64,000 bases of DNA from positions 1,784,790 to 1,848,789 of the forward strand of contig NC_018390.1 in assembly GCF_000208865.1 (NCBI RefSeq), in the 5' to 3' direction. This DNA comes from Neospora caninum Liverpool. Lineage: Eukaryota; Apicomplexa; Conoidasida; Eucoccidiorida; Sarcocystidae. A model generated the notes under the pieces. That model was not told where the DNA came from. It did not search any database and saw only the letters and a list, made by a program, of their open reading frames with translations. Positions 38,701 to 48,900 of this stretch are shown here, piece after piece. Numbering within the stretch: the stretch's first letter is position 1; every line of letters starts with the position of its first letter. Both the position numbers and the translations under genes were made by a program.

Positions 38701-40263
38701 TTTTCTTGGTTGCTGTGGAACATTTGGTGGACACGATTCCCGATTTGCTAGAAACGGAGCGCGGGACGAGTGCGCCTTCGCAATGATATTAATGGTTACT
38801 ACCATTAGTGAGGCCACGGCTATTGGGCACCGGGAGTCACACAGAAAAGCGACGCAACAGATATTTCTGGAATGCTATGGAAGACCCAGACGCAGTCAGA
38901 CACGGCCTAACTTTACGATCGCGCATCCTCTGGCGATGTGCCAGTCCTAGTCCTTATCGGCGGCCGGGGGTGAGAGTGGACCGTCATCCAGTGCGTGAAT
39001 GGAAGAGACATGCAGACGAATTGCCACCTACACGAGTGCCTATGAAACCAACGTGATGTTTCTTTCTCCTCGATGGCCACAAAAAGCCAAAGGCGCCACA
39101 CTGTGTGTTTCACACTGCATGGCTTTTGCAGGCACGGAGTTTCGTGGAAAGGCATGAATCAATCCCCCTGCATGCATGCACGCTGCGGCGGCCAACCGTG
39201 TCAGCATTCAACGCAGCCGCGCCAGATTGTACAGGATTGTCGACATCTGGATTGCCTTCGCTGAATCAACCACAGCATTTTTATTGTGGACCCATTATGC
39301 ACCTTTTTCGCAAGCCCAGAATTTTATTCCTTGGACAACTGTATTGCGCCACGTTCTGCGTCCATGCCGACGTTCCTCGGCAATCGCACAGCTGGAACGT
39401 CTTCGCCTCCCTGCTCGTCGATGGGAACAGTGAACGCGTCTTTTGTGTTGCTTTTTCTTGCGGCAGACAACAGTCCTGTGTCGTCATCTGCAGTTTCTGA
39501 TCCATATTGAATGGTTGGTACGAATCGGAAGGCCTGCCGGACGACACCCTCTTCTTGGATCTTGGCTTCGCTCAAAAGACCACTACATTGTTAAAGCTGA
39601 CATTCTAGCCTCGTTCTACTGTTTTCTTGCGGTAACGAGGCTACCTGCGTCAGTTACCGCTACATCTGTTTCCTGTCATTCGTGTTGTGGACGGTCTTGA
39701 CAGGGCCTCGCTCGCGCAAATCCGTCCAGCCGGGGCTGTTCCAGGGAAGAGTGCCTGTGAAGAATGAGTCACCCCCATCAACGTGCTATTGACACAGAGT
39801 GCGGGCACTGATAGATGAATCGGCCCCGGGCCTGGCAGGTGTGGAGTCAAACTGGGCCTGCAGTCGGACTTTCCAGATTGCCGTCCCGGGTACTGCCCCA
39901 AGATGAGCTGAATGTGCAGCCAGAGAGTAGTTTATGGCAGAGGATTGGTACTGTGTGTTGGTAGCGAATTGTGTTAGCGTATAAGCGATACACTACACGG
40001 CTGCAGGATTTCGTCAGCTTGCCCACATGAATCTCTTTTCTGAGCCGTTACTTTTCGAAACGTGGTTGGTGGCGCCGGAATCGTATACTCTGGATCTGTA
40101 GCCCACGCCCCGTCTTATGCATGTACGCCTCAGCGGCTGAGCGACGTCCGGGGTGGCAGTGGCGAGAACTGTCTACCGCTCGCGGTCTGTCACCCTTTTT
40201 GGTGGTAGCCCGCCTCGAGCGTCATATAATGTGACAGGATCAGTCGAAGCGCCTCAAGCTCCA
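35729..40263. other. Gene-poor region, nothing assigned
   Basis: This is about 4.5 kb downstream of the alpha-2-macroglobulin stop. All six frames give only short, non-conserved-looking peptides. I looked for mitochondrial-derived fragments (cytb, cox1) and for RNA-gene signatures and could not support any. A tandem TGCATGCA-type motif occurs at 39170-39180; this matches a sequence often reported as an apicomplexan AP2 binding motif, but on its own it proves nothing. Confidence 0.4.
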
Positions 40264-40851
40264 ATGGCAGCAGGAGCCAATGACATCCAGGTGCGGTTGC
40301 GCCGATTGTGGGAGAAGCAGCGGGAAATAATTGTACTGGTAGAAGACCAATTCCTCGACCTCTCTTCTCCTCCGGGAGGGACCCTTCTTGACCTTCAGAA
40401 AGCTGCTACTCGAACTGAATCCTACGTGAAACTTCTCTTTGGCAGATCGAGGGCATTTGATGCTGAAGAACAGGCATCTCCTCGTTACGGTGAGAATTCT
40501 GGCCCACTCTATCGCGAGTCTGGAAGATGCTCTCTGGCGTCGCCTCCTGAACATCGGCCTGACCCGGTGTCCTTAATACGGGTTATTAAAGAAGTTCACG
40601 TTGTCACAAACAGGAGCGCTGGAGTACCCTCCAGCAACCTAGAAATTGCAGACGACGGCGCCGGAGGCGAAAATCCAGAACTGCCCGACGAACATAAGTA
40701 TGACATCAGGGATGGAGCGTCGAGACAGCTGGAGTTGCAACCGTTTACACAAGAACAGCTGGAACTCCTGCAGAAATTGAGAGGCAATTTTCCACCTCTG
40801 TCGTCAGGAACATCGGCCCGCAGCGTTCCACCAAGTGACACAGGAAGCTAG
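40264..40851 (+). CDS. Small hypothetical protein
   Basis: The open frame gives 195 residues from the first ATG (40264); the frame is open back to a stop at 40138-40140 but has no earlier ATG. The N-terminus looks helical (VRLRRLWEKQREIIVLVEDQ), the middle is charged and flexible, and near the C-terminus is another helix (TQEQLELLQKLRGNF). No signal peptide or membrane segment is visible. A GTGACA near 40834 could splice in phase to a candidate exon at 41598-41650, so the annotated stop may not be the real end. I do not recognise the family. Confidence 0.5.
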   Translation: MAAGANDIQVRLRRLWEKQREIIVLVEDQFLDLSSPPGGTLLDLQKAATRTESYVKLLFGRSRAFDAEEQASPRYGENSGPLYRESGRCSLASPPEHRPDPVSLIRVIKEVHVVTNRSAGVPSSNLEIADDGAGGENPELPDEHKYDIRDGASRQLELQPFTQEQLELLQKLRGNFPPLSSGTSARSVPPSDTGS

Positions 40852-41597
40852 CATTCACGGACTGTATTGGCAAGAAGTAATTCCCACCGTCTGCCTGGAA
40901 AAAATTGTTCTAGCATGTTGTAATCTGCCTGAGGTCTATGGTGAACCCAAAGAGGTCGACGCGGTGTGCCTGGCAAGTTTTAGTCTCTACCCGTGTAGAG
41001 CCTCGTGTCCTCGTGGGGGATGAGCCTTTTCGTCGAAATAAAGGGATCGGAGCGCATCGACTCAAATCTTCCTCGCATAGACACCAGGACAAACACCACC
41101 GGCGGGGCAGAAGCGTGATCAGTTATGTCACACCTGGACAGCGCGTTAGGGAGTGGCGCGTTGGGGCAACCCCATGAATCGGCTGTACATACACTCGTGG
41201 TATAGTCGTAGCAATTCTTCTGAAATCGAGTGGAACTACTCTGGAAAACGAACGACCGAGCAGTTATTTACTCGTTCCTCGGGCCGGAATTGGCTTCGCT
41301 TAGTTTAGTGGATTACACTTGCGTGGAACTCGGACACATTTTATTCCGAATGCTCTCGCGCCCGATCGACTTCTAGCACTGAAGTGTGCACCTCGCTCCC
41401 ATCAGATTCGGCGTGGTGCAGGCTTCATTCGGCACCAGACTGCAGACGTTCTTCGCACTTATGAACTTGCTTCGCTTGCGCACCCGTGAATGACTGGATC
41501 GGCACGCAAAACTAGAGTAACCGAGCAACTGTACGCGCTTCCCTCCCTGCTCCTTCAAAGGCAGTCTAATTTGGTGAACCCTCTTTCGGCCTCGCAG

Positions 41598-41650
41598 TCA
41601 ACCAGCTGCTGCTGAGACTGGAGCGCCTGATGCAGTGGCACATGTGTCTG
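41598..41650 (+). other. Candidate short exon, unassigned
   Basis: It is flanked by an acceptor (CTCGCAG) and a donor (CTG|GTCAGT). One frame reads as an amphipathic helix, NQLLLRLERLMQWHMCL, and is in phase with a possible donor in the preceding 195-residue ORF. Could be chance. Confidence 0.2.
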
Positions 41651-42256
41651 GTCAGTCTTTTGCTAGCACTTGAAATAGTGCGTGCCGATATTCGCAACTC
41701 GGCATAGATGACCGACCATTCTTTTGAAAAACGACGTAATCAAGCCAGTGAATATTCATCGTGGACTTCTCTCTAACATTTGTTACACCACTCCCCCGCC
41801 GCCGAGCTCTGCTGATTCCACGAGTCGCTGCGGTCAATCTTTCGTGCTCCGAGGAACTAGTTCGCGTAATTGACGACAGACACTTGATGTTCAAATGTAA
41901 GCGACTCTGTCCGTTTGGCCAGCTGGACTCAAACACATCGAGGAAGAGAGATTGGGAACTGTTCCTCCTTGAACCTGCTTCCTTCAGCCTCATCCAAACC
42001 TCACAGGGGGGCCGTACTGGAGGGCTGCGCGCTCTGCTGTGTTAGCTACTTGGGAACACCCAGTGCAGCGGCTGACTCATTTAGTCGCTTACTTTCGGTG
42101 CGCCTACGTACAAGGGAAAGATATTGTTTATGAACTCCCTCATACGAAGCAAAATGTCTTCATGCGAAGGCGTATGTTCCTTTGTATGCACACAAAGAAT
42201 TGACCTGATCAAACATTCAGTACTGACACTACACGCAATTTTCTTGCCTGCGCCAG

Positions 42257-42360
42257 AGGCGTTCATCCAGACGCCCGGCTGGGGGGGACCTTTTTTCTTA
42301 GCTAGCACTAGCAACTTGAACGGGGGTTTTGAGGTGGCATGCGCGTCCATTTTCAACCAG
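42257..42360 (+). other. Candidate exon, unassigned
   Basis: It is bounded by a CTGCGCCAG acceptor and a CAG|GTCTCA donor. One frame encodes a globular-looking peptide (FIQTPGWGGPFFLAS, then a Cys-containing segment). A stop follows within about 40 nt if unspliced. No neighbouring exon with matching phase could be secured. Confidence 0.2.
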
Positions 42361-42693
42361 GTCTCATTGCCTCATCTGAGGGGCTGTCTTCTTTTGTGAG
42401 TGTCATTTTCAAGTCCCCGGTGGGCAACAGTACCGCCCCAGAACGATGATGGCCACGAACAGGAGAGAGGAGGGGGCAGCGTGAACCCCCTTTTTTGCCG
42501 GTGCCTAACAAACAAACCAACTCCGGGGGGGTCGCCTTCTTTACGCATGGCCAGCTGGAAGCCGCCGGAGACCTTGCGCAGCGGCAAAAATAAATGTTTT
42601 CCCATCGTTTCTATCAAGCCCCAACCGTAGAGCTGCTACCCCGTCTGTTAAGCAACGTTAGCAGACCTAGGGGTCTTCTTCTGTATCCCGGCC

Positions 42694-43923
42694 ATGGCTG
42701 GTGACCGTCCGCTCGCCGGCCGTTCCGGCCAGCGGGAGGTATCCGACACCGGGACAAATGGATCTAACTCTCGTTCTTCCGTATCGCCCGTAAAGGCTTC
42801 ATGTTCACGGTTGTCCGAAGACGTCGCGTCAACAAATGATGCCTCTGGAGCCGTCGACGCAGTCAGAGAGAGAGACGTGGCGTGCGGTTATTCCGGGATG
42901 AGTTCACACGCGACCACGTGCAGTTTTTCTTCCTCCACCCGATGGAGGGTTGCCAAGATAGTGTCGGGCTTTCTGGCCCTACTTTGTGCGGCCGTTCTAC
43001 TGTGTATTGCTGGAGCTGCCATGCATAGCGTTGTAGGCGACTACTACTTTACCCAAGGTACTGTCGGTGGCCTGATGCACCACAACCTCACGCCAATTGT
43101 TCTTGCTCTTACGGCCTCACAACTTGTCCGAGTCGTCACCGGTGTCTTTTTGCTGTTTGCTATCGCCGCTGCTGTCCTCACCACTTTGTTTGAACTCGCA
43201 GCGCTCGGTTGCTTCCCTGGGAACCCGGTGATTGAGTACGTCAGAAGGACCGTGGGCGGCTCAGTTGGAAGGCAGCCTTCACGCTCAACTGCGCCGGAAC
43301 AAACAGAACGCGTTCGAGGTCCGACAGCACGGCACGGGATTGACGCCGACGGCGAGCGTGAGAATGAGGAGTCTCGCGGGGCTCCGCCGACGGACGGCAG
43401 GACGACGGGATTCGCCGATGAGCATGACGCTTATGAACCCGAGTCGGCATCTCAGGACCGCAGCCACTGCGAGCTTTCCCTGCCTGCAGTGTGGTGGCGT
43501 CCCTTCCAGCAAAAGCTAAGGCAGTTGCTCTCGAGTCTGCTACTTCTCCTAGGATACAGCGTGCAAACCCCGATAGGGGTTTGCACACGTGTTGACACCG
43601 AGCGAGGCAGGGCGCACGGCCGGGACTATGAGAGGGAAAAACCATGGAGGAAAAGTTCTTCGCCGTCCCCCAGAGAGTCGACTCACATCAAACCGGATTC
43701 CACTGACAACACTGGAGATCACCGGGGTCCTGATGAAGGAAACACCGCTCATGGCGAACAGTTTGAGAATGCCGACTCGCCGAGGGGTGGGGTGAGGCGA
43801 CGCCGGGCTGGTAAGCAAACCACAGCCAGTGGGAATGGAGCCTCTGGTGACTCACCGCGACGGTCACACAAGAGCACGTTCGACGGTGACTGGATGGTAG
43901 TCGATGAAGAGGACCGCAGATAA
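42694..43923 (+). CDS. Single-exon membrane protein of unknown function
   Basis: 409 residues from the ATG at 42694 (GGCCATGGC, a good start context) to TAA at 43921. The Ser-rich N-terminal 80 residues are followed by a strong hydrophobic helix at about 88-108 (VSGFLALLCAAVLLCIAGAA) and a second hydrophobic stretch at about 145-172 (VVTGVFLLFAIAAAVLTTL). They are separated by a loop with an NLT glycosylation site. A third weaker patch, SSLLLLLGY, lies near 285. The C-terminal third is charged, disordered and Arg/Ser-rich, ending DGDWMVVDEEDRR. No known family is recognised; the topology suggests a polytopic protein with cytosolic tails. A perfect hairpin lies within the frame at 43561-43586. 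Confidence 0.7.
   Translation: MAGDRPLAGRSGQREVSDTGTNGSNSRSSVSPVKASCSRLSEDVASTNDASGAVDAVRERDVACGYSGMSSHATTCSFSSSTRWRVAKIVSGFLALLCAAVLLCIAGAAMHSVVGDYYFTQGTVGGLMHHNLTPIVLALTASQLVRVVTGVFLLFAIAAAVLTTLFELAALGCFPGNPVIEYVRRTVGGSVGRQPSRSTAPEQTERVRGPTARHGIDADGERENEESRGAPPTDGRTTGFADEHDAYEPESASQDRSHCELSLPAVWWRPFQQKLRQLLSSLLLLLGYSVQTPIGVCTRVDTERGRAHGRDYEREKPWRKSSSPSPRESTHIKPDSTDNTGDHRGPDEGNTAHGEQFENADSPRGGVRRRRAGKQTTASGNGASGDSPRRSHKSTFDGDWMVVDEEDRR
43561..43586. repeat. Perfect 11-bp inverted repeat with 4-nt loop inside a coding exon
   Basis: Arms at 43561-43571 and 43576-43586 are exact reverse complements, with loop GATA. They are in frame within the membrane-protein gene. Confidence 0.95.
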
Positions 43924-45545
43924 AGAACCTGGAACGGCACTCAACGAGTGCCCCCACATAACCGCACGGGTTACTGCTCAGGGGTCTTCTGGATTATATG
44001 TAGTGCTATTCCACAAGCGACCTACCTCTTATTTGGTAGATTAGCTACAGTCTTATATCTTACTGATGGAATAGTTTTTCAGTTCTGGGTGACGGGATTT
44101 TGAAGATTGTGTTAAGCACATGGCGGTACAGTACAGACGGGGATATGAAACTAGCTCTTCATTGAGGAGACGGTGTACCCTCAAAATGTATCGTATGCTG
44201 ATTTTTTGTAACGTGCACGTTTCCGAGAGCACACAAGAAACTTGAACGGTGGGATGATCTTCAGTGGTAGTCATCGAACGTGCCTCTGCTTTTCTAAGGG
44301 ATTTTTTTTTTTCTGAAGATGACCGTCCCATTTTAAGAACGAAATGGGGGCGGCCCTCATAAATGAGATACCCCTTCTGTACGTCACGAGGTGAATACAA
44401 CACAGCTTCTAGTACCATCCGTCGCCGCGATCACTCTGGACCCGCGCTGCAGCAGTGTTTGCCGCCCGACTGAAGACACAGGAAAAACCCTCTCGCGTCT
44501 GCTCTTGCGATATAAAGCTTACAGCATTCCCCGGGCAAATATTTCCTGTCGCGCTACCTCAACGCGCGGTCTAGACGAAGACATTCTCTGTCCTGTTGTC
44601 AGCCACTGCGTTGCCTCAACGTGACACAGCAAAACGTCCCGGTGACACGGGATAGCCCAGATTCCCCGCAGCACTCCCCCAAAATCTCCGATACCCTGAA
44701 TTGGAACCAGGCGCCTCGCCTTAAATGCGGATGTAGATCAAGAAACTTGGCAGGGTTCGTTCGGCAGCCGTTGCTTGAGCGCAAGCAGTCGGTGACGCAT
44801 CCAGATCACCGGCGGTTCACACCTGGTTGCCGTTCTACAGAGTCTGGTTTGTGTCGTATGATCGACAGTGCGTAAGAGGAGGTAGTTCCATCATATCCCC
44901 GAGATGAGTCCCGATCTGACTAAAAACATAGATCCGAAGTCATGACCACTGAGTTCCTGTTTTCTCCCCAGGGGTGTCATCCTACCACGGGGGTGCCCGA
45001 CGAAACTTTTTCCCGTCTCTTCACTTTTGAATATACCCGCGGTTTGGAGGGACTAAACTGTTGATGTTTCCACAAGTGTGCAGAGGCAACACTAACAGCT
45101 CTTGAACGTCGCACCTAAAGACCACGCGCCAGCCAGGCCAGAAAGCACAGCATGCCAAGGGGAACGCACCTTGACGAGTCGTAGTCCCACGCAAGCGTGC
45201 CGACCGCTTGACGAATCACATGGCCGGCACTTGGGATTTTTCGATAGAGGACAAGGACCCCAATTCGTGCGCTGGTGCAGGTGAACATGCGTGTGCTTCG
45301 CTCTGCAAACGTTTTGTATGCGTGCTATGGATTTCATTGAGCTTTGCTGCTGTATCCCCACCGGAACTGTAGACGTACACATCCGACATATCTGTTCATT
45401 GCTACATGTACAGGAGACGAGCGTCTCGGCAGGATTAGAATCAGTGACCGACAAACATGTAGAGACATATCTACATTGTATTGATATCACTATGTCTATG
45501 TACATGTCTTACTCTGTCTATGCCTCTTTGTCATTCCGTCTCAGT

Positions 45546-45584
<39 letters not shown>

Positions 45585-45939
45585 CACATGGTTACCAAGC
45601 GCGGGGCACTCGTGTTTGCCTTTTCACCCGGGGATTTTGTTTTGATGCAGAATGAGAAAGCTTCTTGCCGAGGGCGCGTCTCGAGGGCTTATTCATTCGG
45701 TTAGGATCTCCAAAAAAATCACATGTACAAAACATCTGAGAACCTTCCCAGATGGAGCCACTGACGGCCAAACGTTCTATTTGTCCTTAAGCAGACGGCC
45801 CATTTTACGTTCCGCTCCAGTTCCTTTCCTCCTCTGTTGCACATTCACGCAAACTCCAGGAACTCGCAGGTGTCTGTTCGCTTTGCACGCTCGATGATCT
45901 GCAAAAGACACGTGCAGAACTACCACCTTTTCATCGGCC
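43924..45939. other. Convergent intergenic region
   Basis: This spacer lies between the stops of the membrane protein (plus) and the THO subunit (minus). It contains a (TA)n tract near 45.55 kb. I see no other gene. Confidence 0.45.
45548..45582. repeat. (TA)n microsatellite
   Basis: A perfect TA run of about 34 nt in the 3' flank of the THO subunit gene. Confidence 0.95.
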
Positions 45940-48900
45940 TCAACTCTCTTTCTTCTCGGGTCGATCGTTCGCTGCTGACGGCACAGGCCGTTTTCCCACT
46001 GGCCTTACCCCCAGCCTGGCGGTGAGTCCCGTTGTGTCGTATTCCGCAATCGCTTGGCGCAGGTCTTCGCACTTGGTCTGAGGGGGAAAAAAGAAAATCC
46101 GTGCAGAGGTAACTTCAGTTATAACACGTCGAAAACAGGGAGAGGGAGACGCGAAGAAAGAATCAAATCCGAATACACCCTCTTGTCGAACAACGGTACT
46201 ACTTTAGAAACACATCTGCTTGTGTACGCATTTAGTTATGGTTTAAGGGTTGACGCATCTCCAACAAATGGATGCTTGCAAACGACCTTTTGCAATATCT
46301 GTTTCGACTGCGGACGACCGGTTTTGTCACCAGTAAAGAATCAAACTTACGTCTTTGTACGACATGGCAACATATGCATCGCCGTAGAAGAGCGCAAAGA
46401 GCCTTTGGAGTCGAAGCGAAAAGACAGGATTGTGCTTGCTTCTTTCTTCTTCCTCCACGTCGTTGTCGGGGTTGTCGTCATCGTCCATCTTCTTTACCAA
46501 GTCCTTCAGCTTCACCCGGAGCTTGTCCATGAAAAGAAGCTGGAACAGCACAGGCCGCACGCCCGACCGCGTAAGACGAGGAGAAAAAGGACACAGCGGA
46601 AATGCACGGGCATCTCACCACAAACACAGTGATTGATACACAACAGGGACCGACCCTCACGCATGCTATTGGAGCCGAATGGAATGCGATATCACATTGA
46701 ACCAATATGGAACAGACAAAACACAAACGCTTCCACCACATTCAAAGACATATATACATATATATATATATATACATCGCACCCTATCTCTCTATCTATC
46801 TATAGACATATGGATTTTCTGTGTTGACTGACAACACCCTTCGATGCATGTTTTGCCCAGAGAAACGACGCGTGGACATGCTTTGGCAAGCAGACAGGAG
46901 CGAGGGACATGTGACACCAGCAACGTTGCACTACTCGTTCCTTTTTTGGGAAACTGTTTCTTGTTCGCCGTTCGATGCTCTCTTTCGCCCAGCTTACGTC
47001 GTCGTAGTTAGCTGGACTGTCTCGCGAGTCACTCGTAAACCAATCTTCGCCTTGTCGAAGGAGGTTCAGCGGACCAGGAACCGCCAAGCCGCGCCTCCAC
47101 GCATGCGCGACGTCTCCAGTTTCCTCGGAGGGAGACAGCGGCTCCGCGGAGGACAGCGGGACAGAAGAGTCTGAGCTGCCACTCTCCGCCGCTTCCCACG
47201 CATGCAGCCATTGCACCAGGCGACGCATGATTGCGCTGTCTGAGACGCAGAATACGCAGAAAGGAAAAAGGCGGAATAGTTCTACACATGCATGAAAAGA
47301 TAAACGGATGTTTGCCTGTTGAGAGAGGCAGAGACAAAGGGGAAACAAAAAGAGAGACATAGACGAGAGAGACAGAAAAAGAAACGTGAAGAAGAGCGAA
47401 GGGGGGTGAAGGAAAGACCCTCGTTTTTGCGGGAGCGAGGCGCAACACGGAAACGCATATGATTTTCTCGGAGTCGACAGATACAAGAGGAAGGAAGAAC
47501 GAGAGAAGCGAGAAAGGACGCAGAAGCGGAGCAGCCAGCAGGTCGAGCACGATCCAGAATCGCACAACCACAGAGATCGAGGAGAACGAGCAAAAAGACG
47601 GAAAGGAGCGACTGGAGCCGGCAGGGGAGCAGTCACGCGCTTCCACATGATCACACCCCGCTGATACACTCGAGCATTTCACACCAAAAAACATCCTGAT
47701 TTCTCCAGGAGATTGAGGCACTGAGCAATACGCATATCGACAAACCAATACCCGAAAGTTGAACAAGAAAATAAACACACACCTTGATGCACCCGTGCGT
47801 ATGCGTACAGACATTCATATATATATATATATGTATACGATATTGGATACGGTCCTCTGTATCAATTCCATTTACAAGTCTCTAAAAGATAGACGGCTAC
47901 AGATATATGGTATGTGGAATTTTGACTGACCCCGCCTGGGTTTGTTTGCCCCTCCTGGCGCCTCGGGCCACCAAGATCCCTTTGCCATTTCCGCTTGTTT
48001 GGCGAGTTTCTGAGCTTCGTTGAGGAGTTTGCCTGGAATGTCTGTATCCTCTTTCTCCTCGGCCTTTGGTTCTTCCGCAGCTTCTTCCCGCGGTCCGGTC
48101 GTCGCGCGCGTCTCGCTGTCTTTGCCGTTCTTCGCGTCTCCCTTGTTGTCCTTCGCCTGCGTCTTGTCGGTCTTCTCGCGAGGATTCTTCTCCGTCCCTT
48201 TCCCGTCTCGCGTAAGAGGGGAGGTTTGGGGCGCGCTCCCCTTCTTGGGCTCCGAACCCTTCTGCGGGTTCAAAGTCGAGAGAGCCGTCTGGACGGCGAA
48301 GGGGAGGAGCGCGGGCGGCGGAACGTCGGCGGCGGAGAAGGCGAGGGTGTCTGAGCCCACGGGTTTCAACACTGAATCGAAGCAGTTGCGTTCCTTCCAA
48401 CACAGCCACAGCTGCTCAGTCTGCAGTAGCTTCTCGACGGCGTTTGTCTTCCTCTCAGAATCGGAGACGCGGCGGAAAGACCCGCCAGAGGCCTGCCTGC
48501 GAGCGGCGCATGCAGCGGGCGCCGGCGCGCCCAACTTGGAAGCTTGGGAAGCGCCGCCAGGAGGGGGCGACGTGGCGAGCGATGCACAGGACAAACTTGG
48601 GAGGCGAGACGAGCTTCCCGAGGGGAGAACAGCGTGCGCGGGCGACTTGAAGGCCTCGGCTGCCAGAGACCACACTCGGGTTTCAAGGGCTCCGAGGGTC
48701 TTTTTCGTCTGAAGAATAAAACAGAAAGAAACGCGTGGACAGAGTACGGAACCAGGCAGAAACAGAGGAACAGAGGAAACGGGCATAACGCGAGAAAGAC
48801 ACATGCATGCGGCGGCACCATTCGGCGCCGCCAAAACAACGGCGCAGCGGGCAGCGAGAACTGACAACAGGCGCGGAGAGTGCGTGCGAGAGTGTGTCGA

